From: JAIYDQ01 sp034408855
Lineage (GTDB): Bacteria; Planctomycetota; Planctomycetia; Pirellulales; Pirellulaceae
DNA: 64,000 bases
Reading direction: 5' to 3'
NCBI GenBank assembly: GCA_034408855.1
Contig: JAWXCK010000029.1
Span: forward strand, 9,938-73,937
Part shown: one piece after another, positions 44,360 to 53,402 of the stretch
How positions within the stretch are numbered: position 1 is the first letter of the stretch
Layout: each line of letters begins with the position of its first letter
Program-made: the position numbers and the translations under genes
The notes under the pieces: generated by a model
The model's database searches: none
The model's input: the letters and a program-made list of their open reading frames with translations, nothing else
Told to the model about the DNA's origin: nothing

Positions 44360-46135
44360 ATGCTAGCATGGAGGCTAGTGGACTTGTCGCGAATCGGGAT
44401 TATCCGAAAAGTAACCATTCGACGGCCTATTGCCGCCAAGTCGCGTTTCGTCGTGTATGGCGCCGTCTGCTTGTTCGGACTATTGAACCCGAGTCTTGCG
44501 CAAGAATCGCCATTGATTTCCCCAGTGCCCTTCGTTGCGAATTTCACAGCCCCGCCTAGCGAAGGCTCGCAAAACGGTACTCCACTTGCTGAAGCTTTAC
44601 CCTACGAAACTCCTCCGCTAGAAGACCAAGTCGAGGTATCGGGCCCCTATTGGCTTCGCGAGCAGACGATGGCATTAAAGGCCCCGATCGAGCGAACAGC
44701 GGCGGTCGATATCGAGACGATCGTTTGGGCGGCATTAACGCATTCGCCGCACATCCACGCGATTCAAACACGTCCTTTGGTGCAGGAGACCGAGATTCAA
44801 CAATCTCAAGGAATATTCGATCCGACGCGGTTTGGAAACTCGATTTGGAACGATACGTCTGACCCAGTAGGTAATACTTTGACTACAGGTGGACCGAATC
44901 GTTTGAACGCGCAGAATCTCGAAACTAAACTCGGTGTTCGCAGAAAAAATGAGCTTGGTGGTAACTTAGAAGCGTTCCAAGATCTAAATTTGCGAGATAA
45001 CAATTCGGTATTCTTCGTGCCTCGCAAGCAAGCGGATAGCCGCATGGTTCTGCGCTACACACAGCCGCTCATGAAGGGATACGGCAGGACGTACAATCGA
45101 GCAACCATTACGATTGCCGAACTCAACTTCGGTGTTTCAAGCCAACAAGCAAATCAAGCCTTGCAAACACACGTGATGGATTTGACTGAAGCATTTTGGG
45201 ATCTCGTCTATCAACGCTCGCTCGTCACGCAGATCAATAACGGTATCGAGAGGATGACCGAAATCCATCGTCAGCTTAGTAACCGAACAGATCTCGATCT
45301 CATCCAGAACCAGCTCCTCCGCGCTAGCTCGGCGATCAGTAGCCTCTACGCGAAACGAGCTCGAGCACTTGCTCAAGTCGTCGAGTCGGAAGAAAGACTT
45401 CGGCAGTTGGTTAATGCGCCTTGGATACAGCCAGCGGTTTGCGATGAAATCGTTCCGAAATCTTTGCCATTGACGGTGCTGCTACCCATTCAAGTTGAAA
45501 ACGAACTTGCCGCCGCCCTCATGAGTCGCCCCGACGTACTTGCTATTCGCGATGAACTCAAAGCGGCGAACGTCAAGCTTCGTGTCGCCGAACAGGAATT
45601 GCGCCCAACTTTAAACTTGGTCAGCGATTTTTACGTGCGGGGTTTGAATGGCCAGTACGACGCTGCCAACTCGTTTGCCGATCAGTTCGCCACCGGGGCT
45701 CCAAGCTACTCTGGCGGATTCGAATATCTCCGCCCGAAAAATTTGACAACGGGACACGCGATCCGACGCCAACGCGACCTCGAAATTCGTCAATTGCTAT
45801 TCGAACTAGAAGACCGTTTGCTCATCGTAGGCAAAGAAGTTCGTACAGCAATCGCGTCGGTTCAAGCAAGCCATGCCGAACTGGAAGCCAGCGCTAACGC
45901 GACAATTGCCACAAATTCGGAAGTCGAGTACTTAGAATCGCGGTGGCAAAACAGCACTTTCCTCGAACCGACTCAAATTAGCCTGAATCTCGAACAATTA
46001 CTCGATGCCCAGCAGCGACTCACTCAAACAGAAGGCAATTGGGCGGCGACACAATCCCAATATATGACGTCGCTTGCCCGTCTTCGCTTCGTCGAAGGCG
46101 CTCTTTTATCAACGAATCCGCCGCAAGATGAATAA
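44360..46135 (+). CDS. TolC-family outer membrane efflux protein
   Basis: 591 residues from the ATG at 44360. The first 50 residues contain a signal sequence (FVVYGAVCLFGLLNPSLAQE), with a basic stretch before it that is longer than usual, so a later GTG or TTG start remains possible. The two-fold repeat of the family is visible: helical hairpins around TFDLTEAFWDLVYQRSLV-like and VRTAIASVQASHAELEASAN segments, with MSRPDVLAIRDELKAANVKLRVAEQELRPTL between them. It forms a trimeric channel-tunnel for export. No inner-membrane pump or adaptor is adjacent. Confidence 0.86.
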   Translation: MLAWRLVDLSRIGIIRKVTIRRPIAAKSRFVVYGAVCLFGLLNPSLAQESPLISPVPFVANFTAPPSEGSQNGTPLAEALPYETPPLEDQVEVSGPYWLREQTMALKAPIERTAAVDIETIVWAALTHSPHIHAIQTRPLVQETEIQQSQGIFDPTRFGNSIWNDTSDPVGNTLTTGGPNRLNAQNLETKLGVRRKNELGGNLEAFQDLNLRDNNSVFFVPRKQADSRMVLRYTQPLMKGYGRTYNRATITIAELNFGVSSQQANQALQTHVMDLTEAFWDLVYQRSLVTQINNGIERMTEIHRQLSNRTDLDLIQNQLLRASSAISSLYAKRARALAQVVESEERLRQLVNAPWIQPAVCDEIVPKSLPLTVLLPIQVENELAAALMSRPDVLAIRDELKAANVKLRVAEQELRPTLNLVSDFYVRGLNGQYDAANSFADQFATGAPSYSGGFEYLRPKNLTTGHAIRRQRDLEIRQLLFELEDRLLIVGKEVRTAIASVQASHAELEASANATIATNSEVEYLESRWQNSTFLEPTQISLNLEQLLDAQQRLTQTEGNWAATQSQYMTSLARLRFVEGALLSTNPPQDE

Positions 46136-46289
46136 TAACTAATTTCCAACGGTTGCAAGACGCTTGCTGCCTAGGTAAAATTCATCTCAAGCAAGCACTC
46201 CTACCCTTACTGCCTTCCGGCTCAATATCGATAAAATAGAACGAGGGAATGGGCATTCTACACTTTTTTTACGGAAGTTTCGAAACGAT

Positions 46290-47633
46290 ATGACTTTAGA
46301 AAACCCTGTACCGAGCGTTGTTCCTTCCTCCCCCGACACTCGTCGCAATTTTATTAAAGCAACATCCGCAATCGTTGCCGGCGGAACACTTGTCGGAGGT
46401 CAACTTCCACTCGCCCGAGCAGCCCATGCGTTTGGTAGCGATGTTATCAAGCTTGGACTAATCGGCTGCGGTGGGCGTGGTACCGGAGCAGTAGGTCAAG
46501 CAATGGATACCGAAGGTCCAACGCGTTTGGTAGCCGCCGCCGACGCTTTTGAGAGCCGATCTTCACCAAGCCTTGCCGGTTTGAAAAAGAAGTATCCAAA
46601 GCAAGTCGATCCTAACATTAAGATCCACAACGGACTTGAAGCATACAAGGAAGTTCTTGCCAGCGATTGCGACCTTGTAATCCTTGCCACGCCGCCAGGA
46701 TTCCGACCACTCCATTTCGAAGCCGCTATCAAAGCCGGTAAGAACGTCTTCGCCGAGAAGCCAGTCGCATCGGATGCACCTGGTGTTCGCCGATTCCTCG
46801 AAGCAAATAAACTTGCCAAGGAAAAAGGTCTTACAGTTCAAGTAGGCCTACAACGCCATCATCAAACCGACTATCGCGAAACGATCGCGAAGTTAAAAGA
46901 TGGTGCAATCGGCGATATCCTCTACACCCGAGTCTATTGGAATGGAGCTGGTGTTTGGATTCGCGATCGGAAGCCAGAGCAAACTGAATTGGAATATCAG
47001 GTAAGCAACTGGTATTACTTCAATTGGCTCTCGGGTGATCATATTTGCGAGCAACACATACACAACCTCGACGTAAGCAACTGGTTGATGGACGCTCATC
47101 CGATCGAAGTCAACGGCCAAGGTGGTCGACAAGTTCGAACGGGTGACGATACCGGCGAGATCTACGATCATCACTTCCTCGAGTACACCTATCCGAACGG
47201 CGCGAAGATGTTTTCGCAATGCCGCCATATCCCTGGATGTTGGGGAGATGTCTCGGAATTCGCACATGGTACAAAAGGTTGGTGCGAAATTTCTAAGGGT
47301 ATTATCTATGACCACAATAACAAGGAAGTTTGGAAATCACCGAAGGACGAAAATGGACATGCAAACGAGCACGTCGATCTCTTCGCCGCAATTCGCAAAG
47401 GCGAAATTCCAAACGAAGGTGACTACGGTGCGACCAGCACCATGACGGCTATCATGGGCCGTATGGCAAGCTATTCCGGTAAGAAATTATCATGGGATGA
47501 CTGCTTCAATAGCAAAGTTGCACTAGCCGATTTCGATAGCCTTCACTCCTATCAGGACAATGCTCCTGTGCAACCAGAGAATGGCAAGTATTGGATACCA
47601 ATGCCCGGTGGTGATACTTCGAAGATTTTATAG
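46290..47633 (+). CDS. Gfo/Idh/MocA-family oxidoreductase, Tat-exported
   Basis: 447 residues. The twin-arginine signal is TRRNFIKATSAIVAGGTLVGG. The Rossmann loop is LGLIGCGGRGTGAVGQA, and the lysine motif FAEKPVASDAPG. Downstream LQRHHQTDY, INDGAIGDI-like and the SGDHICEQHIHNLDVSNWLM segment follow the planctomycetal subgroup of the family. The nucleotide fold is intact. Exported members probably use a tightly bound NAD(P), as in glucose-fructose oxidoreductase. A long hairpin terminator follows. Confidence 0.93.
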   Translation: MTLENPVPSVVPSSPDTRRNFIKATSAIVAGGTLVGGQLPLARAAHAFGSDVIKLGLIGCGGRGTGAVGQAMDTEGPTRLVAAADAFESRSSPSLAGLKKKYPKQVDPNIKIHNGLEAYKEVLASDCDLVILATPPGFRPLHFEAAIKAGKNVFAEKPVASDAPGVRRFLEANKLAKEKGLTVQVGLQRHHQTDYRETIAKLKDGAIGDILYTRVYWNGAGVWIRDRKPEQTELEYQVSNWYYFNWLSGDHICEQHIHNLDVSNWLMDAHPIEVNGQGGRQVRTGDDTGEIYDHHFLEYTYPNGAKMFSQCRHIPGCWGDVSEFAHGTKGWCEISKGIIYDHNNKEVWKSPKDENGHANEHVDLFAAIRKGEIPNEGDYGATSTMTAIMGRMASYSGKKLSWDDCFNSKVALADFDSLHSYQDNAPVQPENGKYWIPMPGGDTSKIL

Positions 47634-47655
47634 TCACTGACTGAATCAGTTTCAT

Positions 47656-47735
47656 AACAGCTCGTTTGGCATCTTCTCCCTTCTTCGTTCTCGTTTTCGG
47701 GAAAGAAGGAATGTGCCAAGCGAGCTGTTTTCGTT
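47656..47735 (+). terminator. Long-stem transcription terminator
   Basis: AACAGCTCGTTTGGCA (47656-47671) pairs with TGCCAAGCGAGCTGTT (47714-47729) with one G-U pair. Inner bases CCCTTCTT and AAGAAGG extend the stem. TTTTCGTTT follows. It lies 23 bases after the oxidoreductase stop. Confidence 0.75.
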
Positions 47736-47762
47736 TAATCCTTTGCCGATTTCTATCGGAAA

Positions 47763-47834
47763 TTGACAGGATGAACAAGATTTACAAGATTGATGTCGTG
47801 GCTACGATCTTGTATATCCTGTAAATCCTGTCAA
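47763..47834. repeat. Left hairpin R5 flanking the GxxExxY gene
   Basis: The arm TTGACAGGATGAACAAGATT at 47763 (to 47790) pairs imperfectly with 47807-47834, around a 16-base loop. The motif ACAGGAT/ACAAGAT recurs at 10-base spacing inside each arm. The right flank of the gene carries a related hairpin at 48233-48313. Confidence 0.85.
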
Positions 47835-47858
47835 ATTTCTTATGTAGAGGGCGAGAAA

Positions 47859-48254
47859 ATGGATGATGAACTTACGAAGAAGATTATTGGAGCGGCGTAT
47901 AAGGTTCATAACACACTCGGATTTGGATTTCTCGAAACCGTTTACGAAAGATCCCTGACCATCGAATTGAATCGGCTCGACGTTGCACACGCGGCACAAG
48001 CGCCGATCCAAGTTCGATACGAAGGAGAAATCGTCGGCAACTTCATCGCCGACATGCTTATTGAGAACCAGTTGATCATTGAAATCAAGTCGGTTGTACA
48101 ACTCAACGTGGCTCACGAAGTGCAACTGGTCAACTACCTTGCCGCGACCGGTATCGAAATCGGACTCCTAATCAACTTCGGCCCCGACAAAGTCGAAGTC
48201 CGCCGCAAATTCCGCACCTACAAAAAGGGAAAAAGACAGGATGAACAAGATTGA
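47859..48254 (+). CDS. GxxExxY protein (PD-(D/E)XK nuclease-like)
   Basis: The start at 47859 has GAGGG seven bases upstream; the frame is open earlier but passes through the left hairpin. 131 residues. The name motif is GFLETVY (23-29). A nuclease-like core has Asp65 in FIADML and Glu75-x-Lys77 in LIIEIKSV, the PD-(D/E)XK layout. The last codons (KRQDEQD plus stop) are read from the right hairpin itself. No function is established for the family, which is often found between such hairpins. No partner gene is adjacent, so a small independent unit is suggested. Confidence 0.88.
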   Translation: MDDELTKKIIGAAYKVHNTLGFGFLETVYERSLTIELNRLDVAHAAQAPIQVRYEGEIVGNFIADMLIENQLIIEIKSVVQLNVAHEVQLVNYLAATGIEIGLLINFGPDKVEVRRKFRTYKKGKRQDEQD

Positions 48255-48313
48255 CAAGATGATTAGGTGCATATCGCCGCTGTCAATCTTGTCCATCCTG
48301 TAAATCCTGTCAA
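48233..48313. repeat. Right hairpin R5 flanking the GxxExxY gene
   Basis: The left arm GACAGGATGAACAAGATTGA starts at 48235 and runs to about 48260. The right arm is 48285-48313, whose reverse complement begins TTGACAGGATTTACAGGAT. The stop codon of the GxxExxY gene lies within the left arm. It resembles the hairpin at 47763-47834 in sequence and layout. Confidence 0.85.
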
Positions 48314-48356
48314 AAAAATCAAGACCGAAAATTGTGTCGGGTGAACGTAGTGGAGC

Positions 48357-48401
48357 TTGACTGAATTGCTGCGCTGGTGTACTATGGAACCTGTACACCA
48401 G
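48357..48401 (+). promoter_or_regulatory. Sigma70-like promoter with overlapping palindromic operator
   Basis: TTGACT (48357-48362) and TACTAT (48380-48385) are spaced by 17 bases. CTGGTGTAC (48374-48382) and GTACACCAG (48393-48401) are perfect 9-base inverted arms covering the -10 box. The GntR-family gene starts 45 bases later, so autoregulation by its product is the likely arrangement. Confidence 0.75.
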
Positions 48402-48445
48402 TGGCACGTTCGGTCACACCAGTTCGTTTAACGCGGCGATCTCCG

Positions 48446-48835
48446 ATGCAACTTCGAATCGATCCAGACAACGGCACACCAATCTACGAACAGATTGCGA
48501 GGCAGATCCAGTATTCGATTGCCGAAGGAACGCTTATCCCTGGCCAGCTTATTCCCAGCGTTCGCGAGTTAGCCAAACGGGCCGCTATCAATCCCAATAC
48601 GGTTCAGCGAGCGTATCTCGATTTGCAGAACGCCGAAGTGATCGAATCGGTTCGAGGGCGGGGAATGGCGGTCTGCGCCGGAGCCAAGCGACGCTGCGTA
48701 GCTGAGCGTCAAACACAGCTTCGCGAACGACTTGAAACTCTGGTAAAGGAAGCGGTTCATAGCGGCTTGGAGGCCGATCAACTCCGATCGATGTTCGAAA
48801 AAGCCATCCAGCAAACTGCAAAGGATAACACATGA
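48446..48835 (+). CDS. GntR-family transcriptional regulator, YtrA type
   Basis: I use the ATG at 48446 (129 residues): MQLRIDPDNGTPIYEQIARQI is the standard start of the family. The winged-helix region is EGTLIPGQLIPSVRELAKRAAINPNTVQRAYLDLQNA and ESVRGRGMAV. Only a short helical C-terminus follows, as in YtrA-type members that lack a ligand domain. The stop overlaps the ABC ATPase start (ATGA). It probably represses the operon through the palindrome at 48374-48401. Confidence 0.92.
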   Translation: MQLRIDPDNGTPIYEQIARQIQYSIAEGTLIPGQLIPSVRELAKRAAINPNTVQRAYLDLQNAEVIESVRGRGMAVCAGAKRRCVAERQTQLRERLETLVKEAVHSGLEADQLRSMFEKAIQQTAKDNT

Positions 48836-49797
48836 CCCATGCCATAGAGATCGACAACGTCTCGAAACGCTTTGGACGAAAAATTGCGTTGCAGAATGTG
48901 AGTCTCGCCGTACCCGAAGGGAGCGTCTTTGCACTGCTAGGCGAAAATGGAGCCGGCAAATCGACGCTAATTCGAGCAATGCTAGGCTACCATCGCTTCG
49001 ATTCGGGAACGATTCGTGTCCTGGGGCTTGATCCCTTGCGACGATCGACCGAGCTTCGACGGTCGGTCGGCTATGTCTCCGATGCGCCTGCGTTTTATGA
49101 GTGGATGACCATCGAGCAAATCGGCGCATTCGCCGCCGGTTTTTATCCGCTCGGATTTATGGAACAGTATGCGAAGATTGCCGAGTCCTATCAGCTTCCA
49201 TGGTCGACTCGCATTCGCGACCTATCCAAGGGGATGCGATCTAAAGTCGCATTGGCGTTAGCGACGGCATCAAAGCCGCGATTGTTGGTCCTCGATGAAC
49301 CGACATCGGGGCTCGATCCACTGGTTCGTCGGCAGTTTTTGGAAAGCATGGTTGAACGTGCCGCCGAAGGCCAAACGGTTTTACTCAGCAGCCATCAGAT
49401 CCATGAAGTCGAACGAGTCGCCGATTGGATCGCAATCCTGCATCGCGGCATTGTCCAAGTATGCCAACCTTTGGAAACTCTTAAGCAATCGATGTTGAAC
49501 GTCAGCTTCTCCATGCACGATCCTCTTCAACCGCTTCCTACTGTTCTTCATTCGTGCCAAATTGTCGACATGCGACAAGACGAACGAAGCCGGCAAGTGA
49601 TGTTGCGAAATCCCGATCCGGCGGTCATTGAACAACTCCGGAACTCGGACGATGTCTTTGATTTTCACACACTCCGCCCAAGCCTCGAAGAACTCTATAT
49701 CGCATTGACTCGCGATTCGACGGCATCGTCGGTAGGCGATTCGAGCGTTCCTCCACCGACAGACGAAGTTGGAAAAATTTCTCGCAATGCAGGGTAA
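48832..49797 (+). CDS. ABC transporter ATP-binding protein
   Basis: 321 residues. Walker A is GENGAGKST, Walker B LLVLDEPTSGLDP, the signature LSKGMRSK (the variant common in YtrB-type exporters) and the switch His in SSHQIHEVER. The C-terminal 90 residues form a variable domain. It energises the permease encoded 6 bases downstream and shares an operon with the GntR regulator. Substrate unknown; this operon type is associated with cell-envelope stress or antibiotic export in Firmicutes. Confidence 0.94.
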   Translation: MTHAIEIDNVSKRFGRKIALQNVSLAVPEGSVFALLGENGAGKSTLIRAMLGYHRFDSGTIRVLGLDPLRRSTELRRSVGYVSDAPAFYEWMTIEQIGAFAAGFYPLGFMEQYAKIAESYQLPWSTRIRDLSKGMRSKVALALATASKPRLLVLDEPTSGLDPLVRRQFLESMVERAAEGQTVLLSSHQIHEVERVADWIAILHRGIVQVCQPLETLKQSMLNVSFSMHDPLQPLPTVLHSCQIVDMRQDERSRQVMLRNPDPAVIEQLRNSDDVFDFHTLRPSLEELYIALTRDSTASSVGDSSVPPPTDEVGKISRNAG

Positions 49798-49803
49798 ATT
49801 CCG

Positions 49804-52401
49804 ATGATGTGGCGATCACTTTTATGGAAAGATTTTCGGCAGGTCGTTCCAAGCGCGGCGATCTGTTTGGCAATAATCGTTCTTTTGCAGTTGATTTTCC
49901 TTACCAATGTCTTTCGTATTCCGCACGATGCAGAACTTGGGGCTAGACCGTTGGCAAGCATAGGGCAAATACTCGTGGTGCTTGCGTGCGTCGGAATGGC
50001 CGTTGGCAATGAACGCCAGTCTCGGATCATCAATTGGCTTAGCTCAATGCCGATCCCATGGTATCGGGCGTTTGCCAGTCAAATGCTAATTGCCGCCACC
50101 TGTATTTTGGTCACCATCGCTGTTACGCAATTCATCGCGATGTTTGCTCCACCGTACCCTTTCTATGGTCAGCCTTCGCCATTTCCGTTAGAGAACGACG
50201 CGGTCGTTCGTTGGATGTCCGTGAGCGAGCTATTTTTATTCGCACTTTTCTTCGTTTTGCTGTTCGATGAAGCGATCGCGGGAATCGTCGCCGCTGGAAT
50301 TGCGACCGTGGCCCTGAACATGATAGTGATGGACACAAGTGAAACCAGTTTTAGCCTTTGGCTTTTCGGCTCAAATCCGGTCGCATATCGTAATTCTGTT
50401 TACGGCTTTCTGGCCGTCGTTCATCTTTTGCTGGCAATAGGTTGTGCGTTGCTTTATCACTGGCGATGGACGACCGGGCAGCAAACGCACTTGTACGATG
50501 CGATGCGTGCGATCTTTGATCGAGTCCGCTTTGGCATATCGGGAAAGAACCGTGCGGCAAATTCTGAGATCAGCCCTTGGAGAACATTCCCAGCATGTTA
50601 TCCAGGGAATTCGTTTTGGACGCTGCTCATGCAGACCATTCGGCATTCAACCCTATTTTTTATATGCGTCGGGTCGTTACCGCTGCTTTTGGCGTTGCTT
50701 GAGTTCTGGAATGACGCAACACGACCTTCCTTTTACGCCATCATCCCCCCGATCTTCCTCGCCGGAACCCTATTCGGTTTTCAATGCTTCGTTGGAGATC
50801 ACTCGAGGCAGCGATTTCGCTTTTTGTCCGATCGCGGTGTCGTGGCCTGGAAAGTCTTTTTCGCAAGAACCATTCCTGGCTTCGTAATATTAGCGGCATG
50901 GATGTGTATCGCATACTTCGTTCCGGAAAACCCAAATACCCCCGGTGTAAAATCGATAATTTTTCTGATTGCGATCGCGTCGTTTTTTATAGCAAACGCA
51001 GCCGGCCTTTGCGTGCGAAATAGTTACATCGGTTTCTTCTTGGCCGTTACGGTAAGTTATTTTTTGGTTGCAACGTATGCGATTCTCATTTTCATCATGT
51101 TTCACTCCAGCGATTGGGGCTTGTTCGAGTATTTTTTTGGAAAAACGGGTTTCGGCAATCCTTACGAGCAAATTGTCCTTCCAATCATTCGGATGACGGC
51201 CTTTTTGTCGGCTAGTTGCTACGTGATTTTGGCTTGTAGCTGGATTTTGCCTACTTGGTTTCAATTCGAGCGTTCAACGTTCCAACGCGCGATCGCCTTC
51301 GTATTGGTTGTATTACTGATTCCCGCAGCGACGACGATTTTGATTGCGTGTACTTACTATTCGGAACCGGCATGGCCAAGTCGGCGACTATCGGTTGCGG
51401 AGCTTGAATTGGCGACACCGAGGAAACCGTCGGCAGTTCCTTTCGAGTTTGCCTCAGGAAATGTTTTTGAAGAGGCTGGCGTTGGACGTGACTTTCTTCT
51501 TCAATGGAACCATGACAATAAAGGTCGTTTGGCTTCGCTTGCGAATTTCCGAGAATTGTGGTCGCTCGATTGGATTAAAATATACCGACTTCGTATGAAC
51601 GCAGAGCAATATGAAAAATCGCGTGACTGGTTGAAGTCAGTTCAAGGAACTTTAGAGAGCAAGCTTGCCGCTTCGAGCCCTGAGTACCGATCGACGCACG
51701 AGTTTTTAGAGAATGACGTAACCCGACTGCGAGCTGTCTCAACCAGCGTCGCGGGTCTCTTCCGCTACGCCGCAATGAATCAGGACGCCGAACTTCTCAA
51801 AGAGGTTTTAGATTGCTTTCAAGATATTGTTCTATTGAGCGAAATGTCGGACCGCATATCTCGGGAAGAAATTGAGCAAGAGTGGTTGAAACAGTGGATG
51901 GCGTTATCAGAAGAACAGTTGCATTGGGTCGATGATCGATATCGGCTTCGAAAGTTGATCAAAACCCCTAATTTGATCGACGAAGACATCGAAGTTCGGC
52001 GATACGCTATCGAGCGGGCACAGTTTTGGGAAGACTACCTTTCGGACAAAGCCTACCTCGATCATGCATCGTCGCCGCCAGTAACTCGCACGCGATCGAG
52101 CATGATGCCGGACCAACCCTGGACTTATCGTTGGCCGCAAGCACTTGTGTCACGGCAGCTCGAAGTCAAGGTTGCTCAACACATGAATGCTGAACTTGAA
52201 GCCATCGATCGCCTGATCGACTTCGATCGCGATCCGACGGCAAATCCACTGGAGTGGACGCACGGAGTTTTAGAGCCAAACAATTTCTACGGAATCGTCG
52301 TCAATCACAAGATGGCTTTTCCCATAAAACCAAGCGTCGATGTAACCGAAGTGCTTCGAACGCGCGCCATGCGACAATATCTTCTCGAACGCGTCCGATA
52401 G
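49804..52401 (+). CDS. ABC-2-like permease with a large C-terminal soluble domain
   Basis: 865 residues. The N-terminal 500 contain about 12 hydrophobic segments (for example AAICLAIIVLLQLIFLTN, ILVVLACVGMAVGN, FVLLFDEAIAGIVAAGIATVAL, VLVVLLIPAATTILIAC). The C-terminal 330 residues are soluble and helical, with no family recognised. The double-length membrane part suggests a fused permease. It starts 6 bases after the ABC ATPase stop, so it is its membrane partner. The long tail is unusual for ABC-2 exporters and could face the exterior. Confidence 0.82.
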   Translation: MMWRSLLWKDFRQVVPSAAICLAIIVLLQLIFLTNVFRIPHDAELGARPLASIGQILVVLACVGMAVGNERQSRIINWLSSMPIPWYRAFASQMLIAATCILVTIAVTQFIAMFAPPYPFYGQPSPFPLENDAVVRWMSVSELFLFALFFVLLFDEAIAGIVAAGIATVALNMIVMDTSETSFSLWLFGSNPVAYRNSVYGFLAVVHLLLAIGCALLYHWRWTTGQQTHLYDAMRAIFDRVRFGISGKNRAANSEISPWRTFPACYPGNSFWTLLMQTIRHSTLFFICVGSLPLLLALLEFWNDATRPSFYAIIPPIFLAGTLFGFQCFVGDHSRQRFRFLSDRGVVAWKVFFARTIPGFVILAAWMCIAYFVPENPNTPGVKSIIFLIAIASFFIANAAGLCVRNSYIGFFLAVTVSYFLVATYAILIFIMFHSSDWGLFEYFFGKTGFGNPYEQIVLPIIRMTAFLSASCYVILACSWILPTWFQFERSTFQRAIAFVLVVLLIPAATTILIACTYYSEPAWPSRRLSVAELELATPRKPSAVPFEFASGNVFEEAGVGRDFLLQWNHDNKGRLASLANFRELWSLDWIKIYRLRMNAEQYEKSRDWLKSVQGTLESKLAASSPEYRSTHEFLENDVTRLRAVSTSVAGLFRYAAMNQDAELLKEVLDCFQDIVLLSEMSDRISREEIEQEWLKQWMALSEEQLHWVDDRYRLRKLIKTPNLIDEDIEVRRYAIERAQFWEDYLSDKAYLDHASSPPVTRTRSSMMPDQPWTYRWPQALVSRQLEVKVAQHMNAELEAIDRLIDFDRDPTANPLEWTHGVLEPNNFYGIVVNHKMAFPIKPSVDVTEVLRTRAMRQYLLERVR

Positions 52402-52429
52402 GTGCCATTCTAGGTCGTCAACCCTTTTG

Positions 52430-52499
52430 TAGCGGAATTGCGCCAGCGATCCGGTGAGTTGATTCGAAGCACACACCGGACGGCTCGCGCCGTTCCGCT
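52430..52499. repeat. Inverted repeat R2, copy 2 (decayed left arm)
   Basis: The right arm 52474-52499 is identical over 26 bases to the right arm of 14392-14418. The left arm 52430-52456 has several substitutions. It follows the permease gene and may terminate its transcript. Confidence 0.8.
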
Positions 52500-52514
52500 G
52501 ACTATGGAGCCCAT

Positions 52515-52578
52515 TGTCGCCTTTCGCTCCGCGAAAGTGCGCACCGTTAACGCCACTTTCGCGGAGCGAAAGGCGACA
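52515..52578. repeat. Perfect 25-bp inverted repeat R3
   Basis: Arm TGTCGCCTTTCGCTCCGCGA plus AAGTG (52515-52539) is the exact reverse complement of 52554-52578, with a 14-base loop. A near-identical single arm is at 31069-31093. Confidence 0.88.
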
Positions 52579-52646
52579 TTAGTGCGAATCACTTCGATAA
52601 ATTTATAGCGTAGGATGCTACTATTGTTGGTTGTGCACGATCAGTG

Positions 52647-53225
52647 TCACGGCTGCTCAAAGACAACCTTATCGTAGACCTGCGATAAGGCCAGTGATTG
52701 TTTGATGCTAGCCAACTGCAGCGAATGCTCGATACCTACGACTTCGCGGAGCAACCACAACCCGTCGCTCGTTCGTGTATGTTGTTCGACGCGTGCTTCG
52801 TCTTGCCAGAAAACGAGGTATTCCGACAGCGAAGGGATTTGCCGGTAGTGTCCAAACTTGCCACCGCGATCAAAATCCGCGGTGGACGGAGACAAGACTT
52901 CAACAACCAATATAGGATTCGTGATCACTTCATCGGCGTTATCGGAAAACGGAGGGCATGCAACTGAAACATCCGGGTATGCCTGATACCCAGTCGCTTC
53001 GATCAGCACACGCATACCGCTACCATGGGCTTCGCAGTCGCGTCCCTTCAGTATTTGACGGATCTCACCCAAAACATTTGAGCCAATAAGACTATGGCGC
53101 CGTGTGCCGCCAGCCTGAGAAAAAACGTCACCAGCATAGTACTCGTGACGTTCGACTTGTTCGCGTTCCCAAACGGCGTATTCAGCAGGCGTCATTCGTC
53201 GGTCAATTCGTTCGGCAGACCTCAT
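52647..53225 (-). CDS. Uma2-family (DUF820) restriction-endonuclease-fold protein
   Basis: 192 residues. The Uma2 pattern is complete: MTPAEYAVWEREQVERHEYYAG, PDVSVACPPF, NPILVVEVLSPSTADFDRGGKFGHYRQIPSLSEYLV, with the PD and E-x-L nuclease residues. An alternative ATG at 53195 would start the family's usual N-terminus. These are widespread in planctomycetes and cyanobacteria in multiple copies, with unknown biological role. Isolated gene, no partner seen. Confidence 0.9.
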   Translation of the reverse strand: MRSAERIDRRMTPAEYAVWEREQVERHEYYAGDVFSQAGGTRRHSLIGSNVLGEIRQILKGRDCEAHGSGMRVLIEATGYQAYPDVSVACPPFSDNADEVITNPILVVEVLSPSTADFDRGGKFGHYRQIPSLSEYLVFWQDEARVEQHTRTSDGLWLLREVVGIEHSLQLASIKQSLALSQVYDKVVFEQP

Positions 53226-53402
53226 TGGCTAAATCTCCATGTCCCCGTGTAAATGCCCAATTGCAATTCACCATCCAGTATACGCTATTGACTATTCGGC
53301 GGAATTGGAATCTCGATTCGGCTGAAGAAGTGCGTGTCCTTAGAAAATCGGTGATCTGTCAAACGCTATAAATTGGGCAAGCTGCTAGTACACCAACTGA
53401 AC

